Assembly (NCBI RefSeq): GCF_026000435.1
Contig: NZ_AP026763.1
Span: forward strand, 372,001-436,000
Length of the DNA stretch: 64,000 nt
Direction of reading: 5' to 3'
Source of the DNA: Vibrio sp. STUT-A11
GTDB lineage: Bacteria; Pseudomonadota; Gammaproteobacteria; Enterobacterales; Vibrionaceae
Position numbers and translations under genes: made by a program
Part shown: positions 1 to 8,763 of the stretch, piece by piece
Position numbering within the stretch: position 1 is the stretch's first letter
Layout of the letters: every line of letters starts with the position of its first letter
Notes under the pieces: generated by a model
What the model was told of the DNA's origin: nothing
The model's input: only the letters and a program-made list of their open reading frames with translations
The model's database searches: none

Positions 1-751
1 GCTTACCTTTAAATTTGTACGCAAGAACGCAACCTGCTTTGGCTTGTTTTAGCAGCGCATCCGTAATCTGGATTTCACCACCTTTGCCAGGCTCGGTGTT
101 TTCAATTAACTCGAAAATGTCAGGAGTCAGGATGTAACGGCCGATGATGGCTAGATTACTTGGTGCGGTGCCCTGTTCAGGTTTTTCTACCATGTCGTCA
201 ACACGGAAGATATCGTCTTTAATCATCTCTCCAGCGATAACGCCGTATTTATGGGTTTCTTCAACTGGGACTTCTTGTACCGCGACAATAGAGCAGCGGA
301 ACTGTTTGAACAGAGCGACCATTTGAGCCAGAACGCCTTCGTCTTCATTGACACAAAGGTCATCTGCCAAAACGACTGCAAAGGGTTCATCGCCAACCAA
401 CTCACGGCCAGTAAGGATAGCGTGCCCAAGACCTTTCATCTCTCTTTGACGAATATAGGTAAAGTTCGCTGACTCAATGATTTCGCGAATGTCTACCAAC
501 AGCTCTTCTTTGTTAGTGCCGCTGATTTGATGCTCTAGCTCGTAGTTTTTATCAAAGTGATCCATGATTGAGTGTTTACCGCGACCGGTCACAATGCACA
601 TGCCATTCATACCAGCTTGGATTGCTTCTTCGACGCCATATTCAATCAATGGCTTGTTCACTACTGGCATCATCTCTTTTGGCATTGACTTGGTCGCAGG
701 CAGGAAGCGCGTACCGTAGCCTGCAGCAGGGAACAGACATTTTTTAATCAT
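1..751 (-). CDS. galU: UTP--glucose-1-phosphate uridylyltransferase (3'-truncated by window edge)
   Basis: GalU makes UDP-glucose from UTP and glucose-1-phosphate in the cytoplasm, feeding LPS, capsule and exopolysaccharide synthesis. About 250 residues are visible of a family that is usually near 290-300, so only the C-terminal end lies outside the window. The N-terminus MIKKCLFPAAGYGTRFLPAT carries the nucleotidyltransferase G-x-G-T-R signature, followed by KSMPKEMMP and a conserved VLADDLC segment. The ATG at 751 is preceded by AAGGAA at 9-nt spacing. The next gene upstream on the same strand is qstR, 179 bp away, so galU may be read partly from that side. Function is secure; regulation is not visible. 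Confidence 0.96.
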   Translation of the reverse strand, partial: MIKKCLFPAAGYGTRFLPATKSMPKEMMPVVNKPLIEYGVEEAIQAGMNGMCIVTGRGKHSIMDHFDKNYELEHQISGTNKEELLVDIREIIESANFTYIRQREMKGLGHAILTGRELVGDEPFAVVLADDLCVNEDEGVLAQMVALFKQFRCSIVAVQEVPVEETHKYGVIAGEMIKDDIFRVDDMVEKPEQGTAPSNLAIIGRYILTPDIFELIENTEPGKGGEIQITDALLKQAKAGCVLAYKFKGK

Positions 752-930
752 TGGGGGGATTTCCTTTCTCGTCATTATCTTCAAGAATTTGCGCATAACT
801 TTAACACGAGAGTTATGTCTTAATCATGAATAAAGTAGGAAAAAATGTGAGGCAGAGACCGGAAAAAGCATGAGCGGATCGAACTAAGTGTTAGAGCCGC
901 ATTAACTTAGGTCACGGTAAGTTATGTTAA
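752..930. other. Intergenic region between qstR and galU
   Basis: This 179-bp gap should hold the qstR 3' end and a galU promoter. It has an inverted repeat, CATAACT at 794-800 and AGTTATG at 811-817, with a 10-nt loop. No U-tract follows on either strand, so it is not a convincing terminator. I see no clear -35/-10 pair. Confidence 0.4.
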
Positions 931-1575
931 TTAAGACATCAGGTTCTGATCTGCCCAAGCAATGGCTTGTACGCGGTTCTTCACAGAGAGTTTTTTGAAT
1001 ATTTGGTACAGGTGAGATTTAATCGTAAACTCACTCACAAATAACTCTTCTGCCATTCGGCTATTCGATGCCCCATTCTGAAGACAGCGCAACACTTGTA
1101 GTTCTCGAATGGTAAGGTCTACGGTCGCGGGTGCAGTATGAGTATTGATGACATTACGATAATAGTGAAGAAGTTGACTGGACACATTTCGTGGCAGCCA
1201 ATTTTGGCCATTAATGATACCTTTTAACCCTTCACCGACTCGCTCAAGCGATTCCTCAGCATAGAATACGCCTTTTAGCTGACCGAAAGAGAGCAGTTCA
1301 TCTGTCGTCAAACGCTTAGGGACATTAAAAACAACCGTTTCAAAGTTTTTCCACATCAGTGGTAAATTCTTAATCGACTGAACAAGTGACTTATGCTCAC
1401 TGAAATCGATGAGCAAGATTTTATTACGATGTTTCGGTTTCGCTTCCATTAAAGCATCCGTCGAGATAACTGGGATATCTAGCTCGATGTAATTTTCCAG
1501 TGCTGATACCTTCAGGTGGGCATTCTCTTCCATACTGATCAGAAATAGCTTTCTGGCATAAGCTGACTTTTTCAT
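931..1575 (-). CDS. qstR: LuxR-type transcriptional regulator QstR (competence regulator)
   Basis: A 214-residue protein with an N-terminal receiver-like half lacking an obvious phospho-acceptor pocket, and a C-terminal LuxR/CsgD helix-turn-helix at about residues 150-207 (LTIRELQVLRCLQNGASNS, then VSEFTIKSHLYQIFKKL). In V. cholerae the gene between galU and ssb is qstR. QstR links quorum sensing (HapR) and chitin sensing (TfoX) to the DNA-uptake genes comEA and comEC. The same position, length and domain layout support the name here. A GGGAG ribosome-binding site lies 9 nt before the ATG. It diverges from ssb across 277 bp. VpsT/CsgD-like relatives share the fold, so the name rests mainly on synteny. 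Confidence 0.85.
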   Translation of the reverse strand: MKKSAYARKLFLISMEENAHLKVSALENYIELDIPVISTDALMEAKPKHRNKILLIDFSEHKSLVQSIKNLPLMWKNFETVVFNVPKRLTTDELLSFGQLKGVFYAEESLERVGEGLKGIINGQNWLPRNVSSQLLHYYRNVINTHTAPATVDLTIRELQVLRCLQNGASNSRMAEELFVSEFTIKSHLYQIFKKLSVKNRVQAIAWADQNLMS

Positions 1576-1779
1576 AAGGTCAAATCTCCCAATATTCAGA
1601 GGAGGTAGTACGTTGGCATCAAAGAAGCATCAGAGCCATATGCTTGGTGAATAAATGCGTTCAGATTCAAAGGTTCACGTCGCGATGTCTGCAACGTAAA
1701 TTAAAAATGTTACCTGTGATCATTGAATAGAGTTTTTGGTTCTAGATAAGCGCCAGATAGAACACAATAGTATTAGACT

Positions 1780-1808
1780 TTAACCTAGTCATTAAAGCGT
1801 GTTATTCT
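1780..1808 (+). promoter_or_regulatory. Candidate sigma-70 promoter of ssb
   Basis: TTAACC (1780-1785), a 17-nt spacer and TATTCT (1803-1808) match the sigma-70 consensus at four of six positions in each box. They lie 45-73 bp before the ssb ATG. No CTGT-N8-ACAG LexA box was found in the gap, unlike the E. coli ssb-uvrA arrangement. Confidence 0.4.
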
Positions 1809-1852
1809 AATGCGCTAAAATTTTAAATATCCAGATTGAAACGGAGCACATC

Positions 1853-2392
1853 ATGGCCAGCCGTGGAATTAACAAAGTTATTTTGGTGGGGAATCTAGGC
1901 AATGACCCTGAAATTCGCTACATGCCGAATGGTGGTGCAGTAGCAAACATTACTATTGCGACCTCTGATTCATGGCGTGATAAAGCGACTGGCGAACAGC
2001 GCGAAAAAACTGAGTGGCACCGAGTAGTGCTGTTTGGCAAACTTGCGGAAGTTGCTGGCGAATACCTACGCAAAGGTTCACAAGTTTACGTTGAAGGCCA
2101 ACTTCAAACTCGTAAATGGCAAGACCAAAACGGTCAAGACCGTTACTCAACTGAAGTTGTTGTTCAGGGCTTCAATGGCGTAATGCAAATGCTTGGTGGC
2201 CGAGCTCAAGGTGGCGCACCAGCTATGGGCGGCCAGCCGTCACAGCAAGGTGGTTGGGGTCAACCTCAGCAACCAGCGCAACCGCAATACAATGCGCCTC
2301 AACAACAGGCTCCAAAGCAATCGGCTCCACAGCAGCCTCAGCAGCAGTACAATGAGCCACCAATGGATTTTGACGACGATATTCCGTTCTGA
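1853..2392 (+). CDS. ssb: Single-stranded DNA-binding protein
   Basis: SSB coats single-stranded DNA during replication, repair and recombination and recruits partners through its acidic tail. The 179 residues fit the family (178 in E. coli). The OB-fold spans about residues 4-112 (INKVILVGNLGNDPEIRYMP at the start). A Gln/Pro/Gly-rich linker follows, then the canonical tip MDFDDDIPF. The upstream GGAGCAC is the likely ribosome-binding site. The gene is alone in its unit, with a strong terminator 20 bp downstream. Its position beside qstR is the usual one in vibrios. Confidence 0.98.
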   Translation: MASRGINKVILVGNLGNDPEIRYMPNGGAVANITIATSDSWRDKATGEQREKTEWHRVVLFGKLAEVAGEYLRKGSQVYVEGQLQTRKWQDQNGQDRYSTEVVVQGFNGVMQMLGGRAQGGAPAMGGQPSQQGGWGQPQQPAQPQYNAPQQQAPKQSAPQQPQQQYNEPPMDFDDDIPF

Positions 2393-2412
2393 TCCTTGTT
2401 GAATAGAATCTC

Positions 2413-2439
2413 AAAGGCCGCGAATATCGCGGCTTTTTT
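2413..2439 (+). terminator. Rho-independent terminator of ssb
   Basis: GCCGCG (2417-2422), loop AATAT and CGCGGC (2428-2433) form a 6-bp GC stem flanked by AAA and a run of six T. This insulates ssb from the msh locus. Confidence 0.9.
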
Positions 2440-2628
2440 ATTATCGGTGTCCCATACTGAACAGTATTAGCTGCTCTCAAGTGATCGAAATGTTTGCCGC
2501 TAACTAGACTGTAGTGGTAAAAACATTATGCCTCTCACAATCAAACTAATACGATTGTTTATTAAATATCAATCAAGTATAAGTATTTCAATAAGGTATA
2601 TAGTGAATAGAAAAGGAATTCGGTGTTC

Positions 2629-4638
2629 ATGAGGTATACCCCAACGCTTAAACTAAGCACGCGGCTGGTGGCTTTTGTCACCATGATCGTGATCTGCGCA
2701 ATGTTTATTTTGTTTGTCGGCGGCACCCTCTCTTTTAAACGGCTTGGGCAAGAATATCTTACCCATTATTTAGAAGGGATCGTTGAGGTGGTCGATAAGG
2801 AGATGGAAGATCCGGATGCGGCATACTCCATGCAGCGCTGGATGCCCAAAATGCTGCAGGCCAGCAACATTGTAGAAATGACGCTGACGACCAATAATGC
2901 GGTTGTATATCGGTTTAAAGATACATCTCATAAGATAGAAGCGTCTGTCTTATTTGAAAAAGAGTACCCTCTGGCTCACAACCAAGATTATATGATCTAT
3001 TTTAAGGCGATACCTCCTTACTTAGGTTACGGTTACTCGATGCAAGCATTATGGTCGATCACGTTGGCAGTGGTTTTGATCATTTTTTGTTTGATGCGTG
3101 GCGTTGCTTGGTTGAAAGAGCAGTTAGCAGGATCAGAAATGCTGGAAGAGCGTGGCCGAATGATTTTGGCTGGCCGTGTTGAGCAATATGCAAAAGGTGA
3201 TAAATCGGAGTGGCCTTATACCGCTAGTGAAGCGCTCGATGTGTTGATTGAAGAGTTGCAAGATGCGCGTCAGGAGCGCAGCAGGTTCGATACTTTCATA
3301 CGAACACAAACATTTTTAGACAAGCTAACGGGAACGGCGAACCGAGTATTGTTCGACAGTAAATTGGAATCGTCTTTACTGGAAAGCGGCGCACGTGGTG
3401 CGGTGATGCTTGTACGTCTTCATGACTGGAAGTTAGCTGAAGAGGAGCAAGATAAGCAAGTTACTGATGATTTTATTGTTGAAGTCGGCAGCCTGCTATC
3501 AAACTTGGTTCAGCGTTACCCAGACGTGGTATTTTCGCGTTACTACGACTCTGATTTTGCGTTGTTTTTGCCTCACCAAGATGCAAAAGGGGTTGCGAAC
3601 CTCGCCACACAATGCATTCGTCAGCTTGAAAAATTGACGCCGCCAGAACCTTTGGAAGCAGACAATTGGTGTCATATCGGCATCACCATGTTTAAAGAAG
3701 GTGAGCGTCATAGCCAGATTATTGATGAAGCAGAAACTGCATTGCGCAGTGCTCAGCTACAAAACAACAATAACTGGAGTCGTTTTAAAAAGTGGAATCA
3801 TGAAGAGGAGGTTCGGGGAAGCGTTAGATGGCGCACATTGTTTGATAAAGCGCTGACTCCCGAAAATGTGATACTGTATGCACAACCTGTTTATGTGATG
3901 AATGATGCGCCTCATAAAAAACCACTGTATGAAGCGGTGACCTGTCGGATTCAAGACCCCGAAAACGGCATTGTAAAAGCGTCCAGGTTTATTGCAGCAG
4001 TCAGACAGGTCGGTTATGAAGCACAAATGGATAAGGCGGTGGTTAATAAATTCTTAAGTAGTTTTAAGGATAACTTTAATCATCCCAATTCCTATACATT
4101 GAGTCTGACTGTTACCCCATTTGCTAGCCGAGAATATTTCAAATGGTTTCGTTATGAATTGCTACAGCTGTCACGTGAACAAAGAAAGTGTCTCAATTTT
4201 GAGTTTGTGGAAGCACAATTTGTAAGACACTTAGACTTTATGCGACCAGTGGCTAAAATGCTGGCTGGTTTAGGTTGCCAACTGATGATAGGGCAAGCAG
4301 GGCGAACGATAGTCAGTAGCCACTATTTGAAAGAGGTCGACATTCGTTACCTTAAGCTCCATCGCAGCTTAGTCACAAAGATTGATCAGCGGCATGAAAA
4401 CCAGCTGTTTATTCGCAGTATGTTAGGTGCTGCCGCAAACAGTAAAACCAAAATTGTGGCAGTGGGTATTGAGAACCGGAATGAATTAAATACTTTACTT
4501 GAGTTAGGTGTATACGGTGGTCAAGGTCGCTATTTCTCTACAGAGCGACAATTTCTTCCTCGTCCGCAAAAGGTGCAGCCTACTCGGTCAGAATCCCAAG
4601 TTAAGCCAGGGAGACGAAATCGCTGGCGTAAAAAATAA
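2629..4638 (+). CDS. mshH: CsrD-like membrane regulator MshH (degenerate GGDEF-EAL)
   Basis: In E. coli the homologue CsrD acts with RNase E to destabilise the CsrB/CsrC RNAs; in V. cholerae this position is mshH, at the head of the MSHA locus. The protein has a transmembrane segment at about residues 12-34, a short periplasmic part, a second membrane segment near 142-160 (SITLAVVLIIFCLM), then GGDEF- and EAL-type domains. Both signatures are degenerate: the GGDEF position reads DSDFA, and the EAL motif reads YEAVTCR, so neither cyclase nor phosphodiesterase activity is expected. ATG 2629 is chosen; GTG 2623 is an alternative (AAGGAA lies at 2613-2618). The C-terminus is very basic (GRRNRWRKK). 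Confidence 0.88.
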   Translation: MRYTPTLKLSTRLVAFVTMIVICAMFILFVGGTLSFKRLGQEYLTHYLEGIVEVVDKEMEDPDAAYSMQRWMPKMLQASNIVEMTLTTNNAVVYRFKDTSHKIEASVLFEKEYPLAHNQDYMIYFKAIPPYLGYGYSMQALWSITLAVVLIIFCLMRGVAWLKEQLAGSEMLEERGRMILAGRVEQYAKGDKSEWPYTASEALDVLIEELQDARQERSRFDTFIRTQTFLDKLTGTANRVLFDSKLESSLLESGARGAVMLVRLHDWKLAEEEQDKQVTDDFIVEVGSLLSNLVQRYPDVVFSRYYDSDFALFLPHQDAKGVANLATQCIRQLEKLTPPEPLEADNWCHIGITMFKEGERHSQIIDEAETALRSAQLQNNNNWSRFKKWNHEEEVRGSVRWRTLFDKALTPENVILYAQPVYVMNDAPHKKPLYEAVTCRIQDPENGIVKASRFIAAVRQVGYEAQMDKAVVNKFLSSFKDNFNHPNSYTLSLTVTPFASREYFKWFRYELLQLSREQRKCLNFEFVEAQFVRHLDFMRPVAKMLAGLGCQLMIGQAGRTIVSSHYLKEVDIRYLKLHRSLVTKIDQRHENQLFIRSMLGAAANSKTKIVAVGIENRNELNTLLELGVYGGQGRYFSTERQFLPRPQKVQPTRSESQVKPGRRNRWRKK

Positions 4639-4649
4639 AGATAATATTG

Positions 4650-6095
4650 ATGGATCTTAAAGCAGTAATCGACAAGTTTGTGCGATCGTCAGGCAGTGGT
4701 CGCGCTTGTTTTTTAGTTATTCAGCCAGACGCAATCTATTTATCATCGTCACTGAAAAGTGCTCGACCGACCCGGTTTGAAATCTCAGAATCAAACTGGG
4801 AAAGAGCGGTGGAACAAGCACTCAGTGTTGCAGCCAGTTCTTATGACTCGTTAAAGGTTGTGCTGTCTCACAACTACTATCAGATGTACCAGATCGATAA
4901 ACCAGTCATGCCTCGTCATGAGTGGTCTGCTGCATTACCGTTTTTGCTGAAAGAGCTGATCTCCGAACGCGCAATAGATATCGTTGCGGACGCGGTAGAA
5001 TTGCCGAACTCGAGTAAGGTTCAGGCATATGTGTTATCAAGAAAAACACTCGATAAGATTGTACAGCTCGCGAATCACGCTCAGTTATCGCTAGAAGCTA
5101 TCGTTCCTGAAGACTGTGTATGGGGGCATACCGCCGGGGAACTCGGTAATTTCATTTTGCTGCAACGCAGTGTTCGCGGCCACTTCCGCATCAGCGCATT
5201 TGTCGAACGAACAATCGCATTCCATCGTTCCATTCGCAGCGTGACGCCGCCGTTGACGGGGGTTCCGTCCACTGAGCTGCAAATGGACAGTCTGTCATTG
5301 GAGCTTCAGCGCTCGATTGACTATCTGTCTTCACAGCTTCGACATGTCCAGCTGCATCAGTTGAAAGTGTGCTGTGATGAAGAAGATGAGCACGAGCTGG
5401 TTCAGTCTCTTAATTACCGTTTAAGTACCAAAGTTTCTCCTTTATTACCAGAAGGGCATGAGTTCTCAGGACATGTGCTTGCTGACACTGCGACAGGATC
5501 TAAAGAGTTACAGATTAACTTATATCCTGATTACTTAAAGCCGAAGAAGGAGCTTCTGACCTTAAAAAATGTGGTGCTTTCTTGGGGCGTCGCAGCCGCA
5601 GCTATTCTGTTCTCTTATGGGTACGTCACCTGGCAAAGTGAAGGCTTAGAAGATGAAATTGCCATTGTGAAAAGCAAAGGCAGCATCATGAAATCTGAAC
5701 TGGAGAGAGTTCAGGTTCAGTTGCGCAAACATCAGCCTGACACCAGTAAATTAGCGGCAAAAGAACGTCTTGAGCGTACCGTGAAGGCTAAACGAGACTC
5801 TCTAAAAGCGGTCGGGAAATATGACGATTCACAACTGTCAGGGTATTCCGGTGTAATGCTGTCTCTTGCTAAGTTAGGCAATAAAGAAATTTCTTTATCA
5901 GAAATTCGTATGAATAATAATACTTTAAATTTGAAAGGGTTGGCTAAGGCGCCAAGTTCCGTTCCTAACTGGGTCAACCAATTTAAAGATGAAATCAGCC
6001 TTGTTGGTCGAACTTTCGATGACGTAAGTATTGGTCGTAATGAAAAAGGTATTGTTACGTTTGAACTGAAAGCTGGGGAGGATAAAAACAAATGA
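4650..6095 (+). CDS. mshI: MSHA biogenesis protein MshI (PilM/PilN-like)
   Basis: MshI is an inner-membrane platform component of the MSHA pilus machine. Of 481 residues, roughly 1-290 form an actin-like PilM-type cytoplasmic region. A membrane segment lies near 305-325 (VVLSWGVAAAAILFSYGYV). A coiled-coil and small periplasmic domain resembling PilN follow. It thus resembles a PilM-PilN fusion. The ATG at 4650 is preferred over the TTG one codon earlier; the ribosome-binding site is weak. It starts 11 bp after mshH and its stop overlaps the mshJ start. In V. cholerae one of the two msh promoters lies just upstream of mshI. Confidence 0.88.
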   Translation: MDLKAVIDKFVRSSGSGRACFLVIQPDAIYLSSSLKSARPTRFEISESNWERAVEQALSVAASSYDSLKVVLSHNYYQMYQIDKPVMPRHEWSAALPFLLKELISERAIDIVADAVELPNSSKVQAYVLSRKTLDKIVQLANHAQLSLEAIVPEDCVWGHTAGELGNFILLQRSVRGHFRISAFVERTIAFHRSIRSVTPPLTGVPSTELQMDSLSLELQRSIDYLSSQLRHVQLHQLKVCCDEEDEHELVQSLNYRLSTKVSPLLPEGHEFSGHVLADTATGSKELQINLYPDYLKPKKELLTLKNVVLSWGVAAAAILFSYGYVTWQSEGLEDEIAIVKSKGSIMKSELERVQVQLRKHQPDTSKLAAKERLERTVKAKRDSLKAVGKYDDSQLSGYSGVMLSLAKLGNKEISLSEIRMNNNTLNLKGLAKAPSSVPNWVNQFKDEISLVGRTFDDVSIGRNEKGIVTFELKAGEDKNK

Positions 6096-6742
6096 ATGAG
6101 TTCTGGCTTTCTTTGGAAGAACGTTTCGGTGAAATGAGTGTGCGAGAAAAAGTGCTTATCGCCTTGTGTGGTTTGGTCACCGTGGTGATGCTGCTGTTTA
6201 CGCTAATACTCGAACCTAAACTCAATCAAATCAATGATAATGAAAGGCAACTGAGTAGCCTAAAGCAGACCAATCAAAAAACTGAGATTGATATTTTGCG
6301 TATACAAGCGCAACTGAAAAAAGATCCAAATGCGGAAATTGATTTGCAGGTTTCTCGTCTGCTTGCTGAAAGTCAGCGTCTTTCTCACCAGTTGTCAGAA
6401 ATCATTGAACACCTTATCACTCCCTCGCAAATGGCAGGGTTACTTGAGAAAGTGTTAGAGCAGCAAACGGGCATTCACTTAGTTTCTTTGCAAACTCTGC
6501 CTTCAGAGCCGATCTCCGATGATAAAGAAGTGTCTCAATATTCAGGCTACTACGTTCATCCTGTGCGTATGGAACTGACAGGAGATTACTTTTCTATTGC
6601 TAACTACCTGAGTAAGTTAGAAAAAATTCCGGAGAGTTATTACTGGCGCAGTTTTCATTACCAAGTGGATGAATATCCCAAAGCAACATTAGTGTTGGAA
6701 GTGTACACATTAGGCTCTAGAGAGGCGTTTATCGGTGGTTAA
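6092..6742 (+). CDS. mshJ: MSHA biogenesis protein MshJ (PilO-like)
   Basis: A 216-residue bitopic inner-membrane protein. There is a short cytoplasmic start, one membrane helix at about residues 19-40 (VLIALCGLVTVVMLLFTLIL), a long coiled coil at about 45-105, and a ferredoxin-like periplasmic domain. This is the PilO/GspM architecture, which pairs with PilN-type partners (here the end of MshI). The ATG overlaps the mshI stop by 4 nt (ATGA), which suggests translational coupling. Its last 8 nt overlap mshK. Confidence 0.88.
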   Translation: MNEFWLSLEERFGEMSVREKVLIALCGLVTVVMLLFTLILEPKLNQINDNERQLSSLKQTNQKTEIDILRIQAQLKKDPNAEIDLQVSRLLAESQRLSHQLSEIIEHLITPSQMAGLLEKVLEQQTGIHLVSLQTLPSEPISDDKEVSQYSGYYVHPVRMELTGDYFSIANYLSKLEKIPESYYWRSFHYQVDEYPKATLVLEVYTLGSREAFIGG

Positions 6743-7067
6743 GAACTTTATTATCTCAATAGCCTTAGCGGTAATCGCGGGAGGAGCATGGGCAAACCAA
6801 GACCCTACCGCTCCACTTGGCTGGCAAAAGCCGGTCGTCGAATCGAGCACGAAACCAACAAAAAAACGCTATAGGCTACCGTCACTGAACAGCATTGTTT
6901 GTAAAGTGGGCAGCCAATGTAGCGCCATCATGGATAACCGTATTGTCGAGCAGGGTGAACTGTTCAAAGGTTATCGCGTGGTGAGTATCACCAGTGAATT
7001 TGTAACCTTAAAGCAGGGCAGCCGTCAGTGGAAGCTGGAGCTTTTTGGATTAAACGTAAAAAAATAA
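6735..7067 (+). CDS. mshK: MSHA biogenesis protein MshK (PilP-like)
   Basis: A 110-residue exported protein starting at GTG 6735, inside the end of mshJ. Residues 1-20 form a signal peptide ending AGGAWA. The mature part begins NQDPTAPLGW, a motif typical of MshK. Two cysteines (IVCKVGSQCSA) could form a disulfide. By position it is the PilP counterpart, linking the PilN/O-type platform to the MshL secretin. It is short and basic. Confidence 0.82.
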   Translation: MVKNFIISIALAVIAGGAWANQDPTAPLGWQKPVVESSTKPTKKRYRLPSLNSIVCKVGSQCSAIMDNRIVEQGELFKGYRVVSITSEFVTLKQGSRQWKLELFGLNVKK

Positions 7068-7087
7068 AAATCAGAGCCTGATCAGAT

Positions 7088-8719
7088 ATGCGCAAATTAG
7101 TTGTAGGAATTATTACTGCTTCTTTAATGGGATGCTCAATGGGGCATCGAGATCCTGTTGAAGTGAAACAAGCTCTCAATGAGTCGATTAATCAAGCCAA
7201 CAGTCGTGCTTTAGAGGAACTGCCTTCTTCGGTTGAAGCTGACTTAATGCCAAACTTAGATACCAGTTCGTCTTCGGAACAAGCGACATCCAAGCGTTTT
7301 CGTATTCAGGCGAATCAAGTGGAAGCGAGAAGCTTTTTTGCTTCACTTGTCAAAGGGACTGAATACAGTGCCGCGATTCATCCAGCCGTTGCAGGTAATA
7401 TTACCGTTAACTTGTCTGATGTAACCTTAGATGAGGTACTGAATGTTGTGCAGAACATGTACGGCTATGATGTGATTAAATCAGGCAAAGTGATCCAGGT
7501 TTATCCAGCGGGCATGCGCACGGTCACGATTCCTGTCGACTATCTGCAGTTTAAACGTACTGGCCGCTCACTCACCAGTATCAGTACCGGCTCTGTTACT
7601 TCAGCGGGAACCTCTAACTCAGGGGGAAGCTCAGACAGTTCAGACTCGTCAGATTCTGAAAACAGTGAAGATAGTTCGACGTCTCCAACGGGGGGAACGC
7701 GCATTGAAACGATAACCGAAAGTGACTTTTGGCCGATGTTGCAACAAGCTGTCGCAAATCTGATTGGCTCAGGTAAAGGTCAAAGTGTTGTTGTTACGCC
7801 TCAGGCGAGCGTCATCACGGTTCGAGCGTTTCCTGATGACATTCGTCAGGTACGTGAGTTTTTAGGCGTGTCTCAGGAACGCATGCAGCGTCAGGTCATT
7901 CTTGAGGCAAAAATTCTCGAAGTGACGTTGAGTGACGGTTATCAGCAAGGCATTAACTGGTCTAACTTATCGGCATCTATCGGTAATTCAGGCAGTATTC
8001 TCGTTGACCGTGATGCAACACTACCGACACTGGATGCGATTAGCACGCTTTTAGGTGGGCAAACCAACGTCACGATTTCTGATGGTAACTTCGATGCCGT
8101 CTTGAGCTTTATGTCGACTCAGGGTGACCTCAATGTGCTATCAAGTCCGCGCATTACCGCAGCGAACAACCAAAAGTCGGTCATCAAAGTCGGCACCGAC
8201 CAATACTTTGTTACCGAGCTTTCAAGTAACGTGGGTAGCGGCGATAACTCGAATGCGGTACCAGAAGTGGAGCTAACGCCATTTTTCTCTGGTATTTCAC
8301 TGGATGTCACTCCACAGATCGACAACAAAGGTAATGTGTTCCTTCATGTACACCCTGCTGTGATTGAGGTAGAAGAAGAGACTAAGCTGTTGAACCTTGG
8401 CGGTGATTTCGAAGATGTGCAGTTGCCATTGGCGAAAAGTTCGATTCGCGAGTCTGACTCGGTGATTCGCGCCAAAGATGGTGACGTTGTCGTCATTGGC
8501 GGTCTGATGAAGCAGCAGAACTTAGAACAAGTTTCTAAAGTACCTTTCCTGGGCGATGTTCCTGCTCTCGGCCACTTATTCCGTAACGTAAATAACGTGA
8601 CTCAAAAAACCGAGCTGGTCATTTTGCTTAAACCGACGGTGGTTGGTGTGAACTCTTGGCAAAAAGAGCTAGAACGCTCGCGAGATCTGCTACAAGAGTG
8701 GTTCCCTGATGCGGAATAA
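7088..8719 (+). CDS. mshL: MSHA secretin MshL (outer-membrane lipoprotein)
   Basis: MshL forms the outer-membrane channel through which the pilus passes. Residues 1-16 are a lipoprotein signal with lipobox LMGC (Cys16). A STN/N0-type domain follows at about 75-140 (VTLDEVLNVVQNMYGYDVI), then an N1 domain, then the secretin core from about 270 to 520, ending with VIGGLMKQQN and KTELVILLKPTVV. Between N0 and N1 lies a low-complexity Ser/Asp/Glu stretch at about residues 178-200. It is 543 residues long, usual for the family. It lies 20 bp after mshK in the same operon. Confidence 0.94.
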   Translation: MRKLVVGIITASLMGCSMGHRDPVEVKQALNESINQANSRALEELPSSVEADLMPNLDTSSSSEQATSKRFRIQANQVEARSFFASLVKGTEYSAAIHPAVAGNITVNLSDVTLDEVLNVVQNMYGYDVIKSGKVIQVYPAGMRTVTIPVDYLQFKRTGRSLTSISTGSVTSAGTSNSGGSSDSSDSSDSENSEDSSTSPTGGTRIETITESDFWPMLQQAVANLIGSGKGQSVVVTPQASVITVRAFPDDIRQVREFLGVSQERMQRQVILEAKILEVTLSDGYQQGINWSNLSASIGNSGSILVDRDATLPTLDAISTLLGGQTNVTISDGNFDAVLSFMSTQGDLNVLSSPRITAANNQKSVIKVGTDQYFVTELSSNVGSGDNSNAVPEVELTPFFSGISLDVTPQIDNKGNVFLHVHPAVIEVEEETKLLNLGGDFEDVQLPLAKSSIRESDSVIRAKDGDVVVIGGLMKQQNLEQVSKVPFLGDVPALGHLFRNVNNVTQKTELVILLKPTVVGVNSWQKELERSRDLLQEWFPDAE

Positions 8720-8763
8720 AGACAAAGAGAAGTTAAGCCGTTCAAAGCGTTTGTGATTTGATT

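Noticed and set aside
1576..1852. LexA (SOS) box upstream of ssb as in E. coli
   Set aside because: No CTGT-N8-ACAG pattern is present in the gap.
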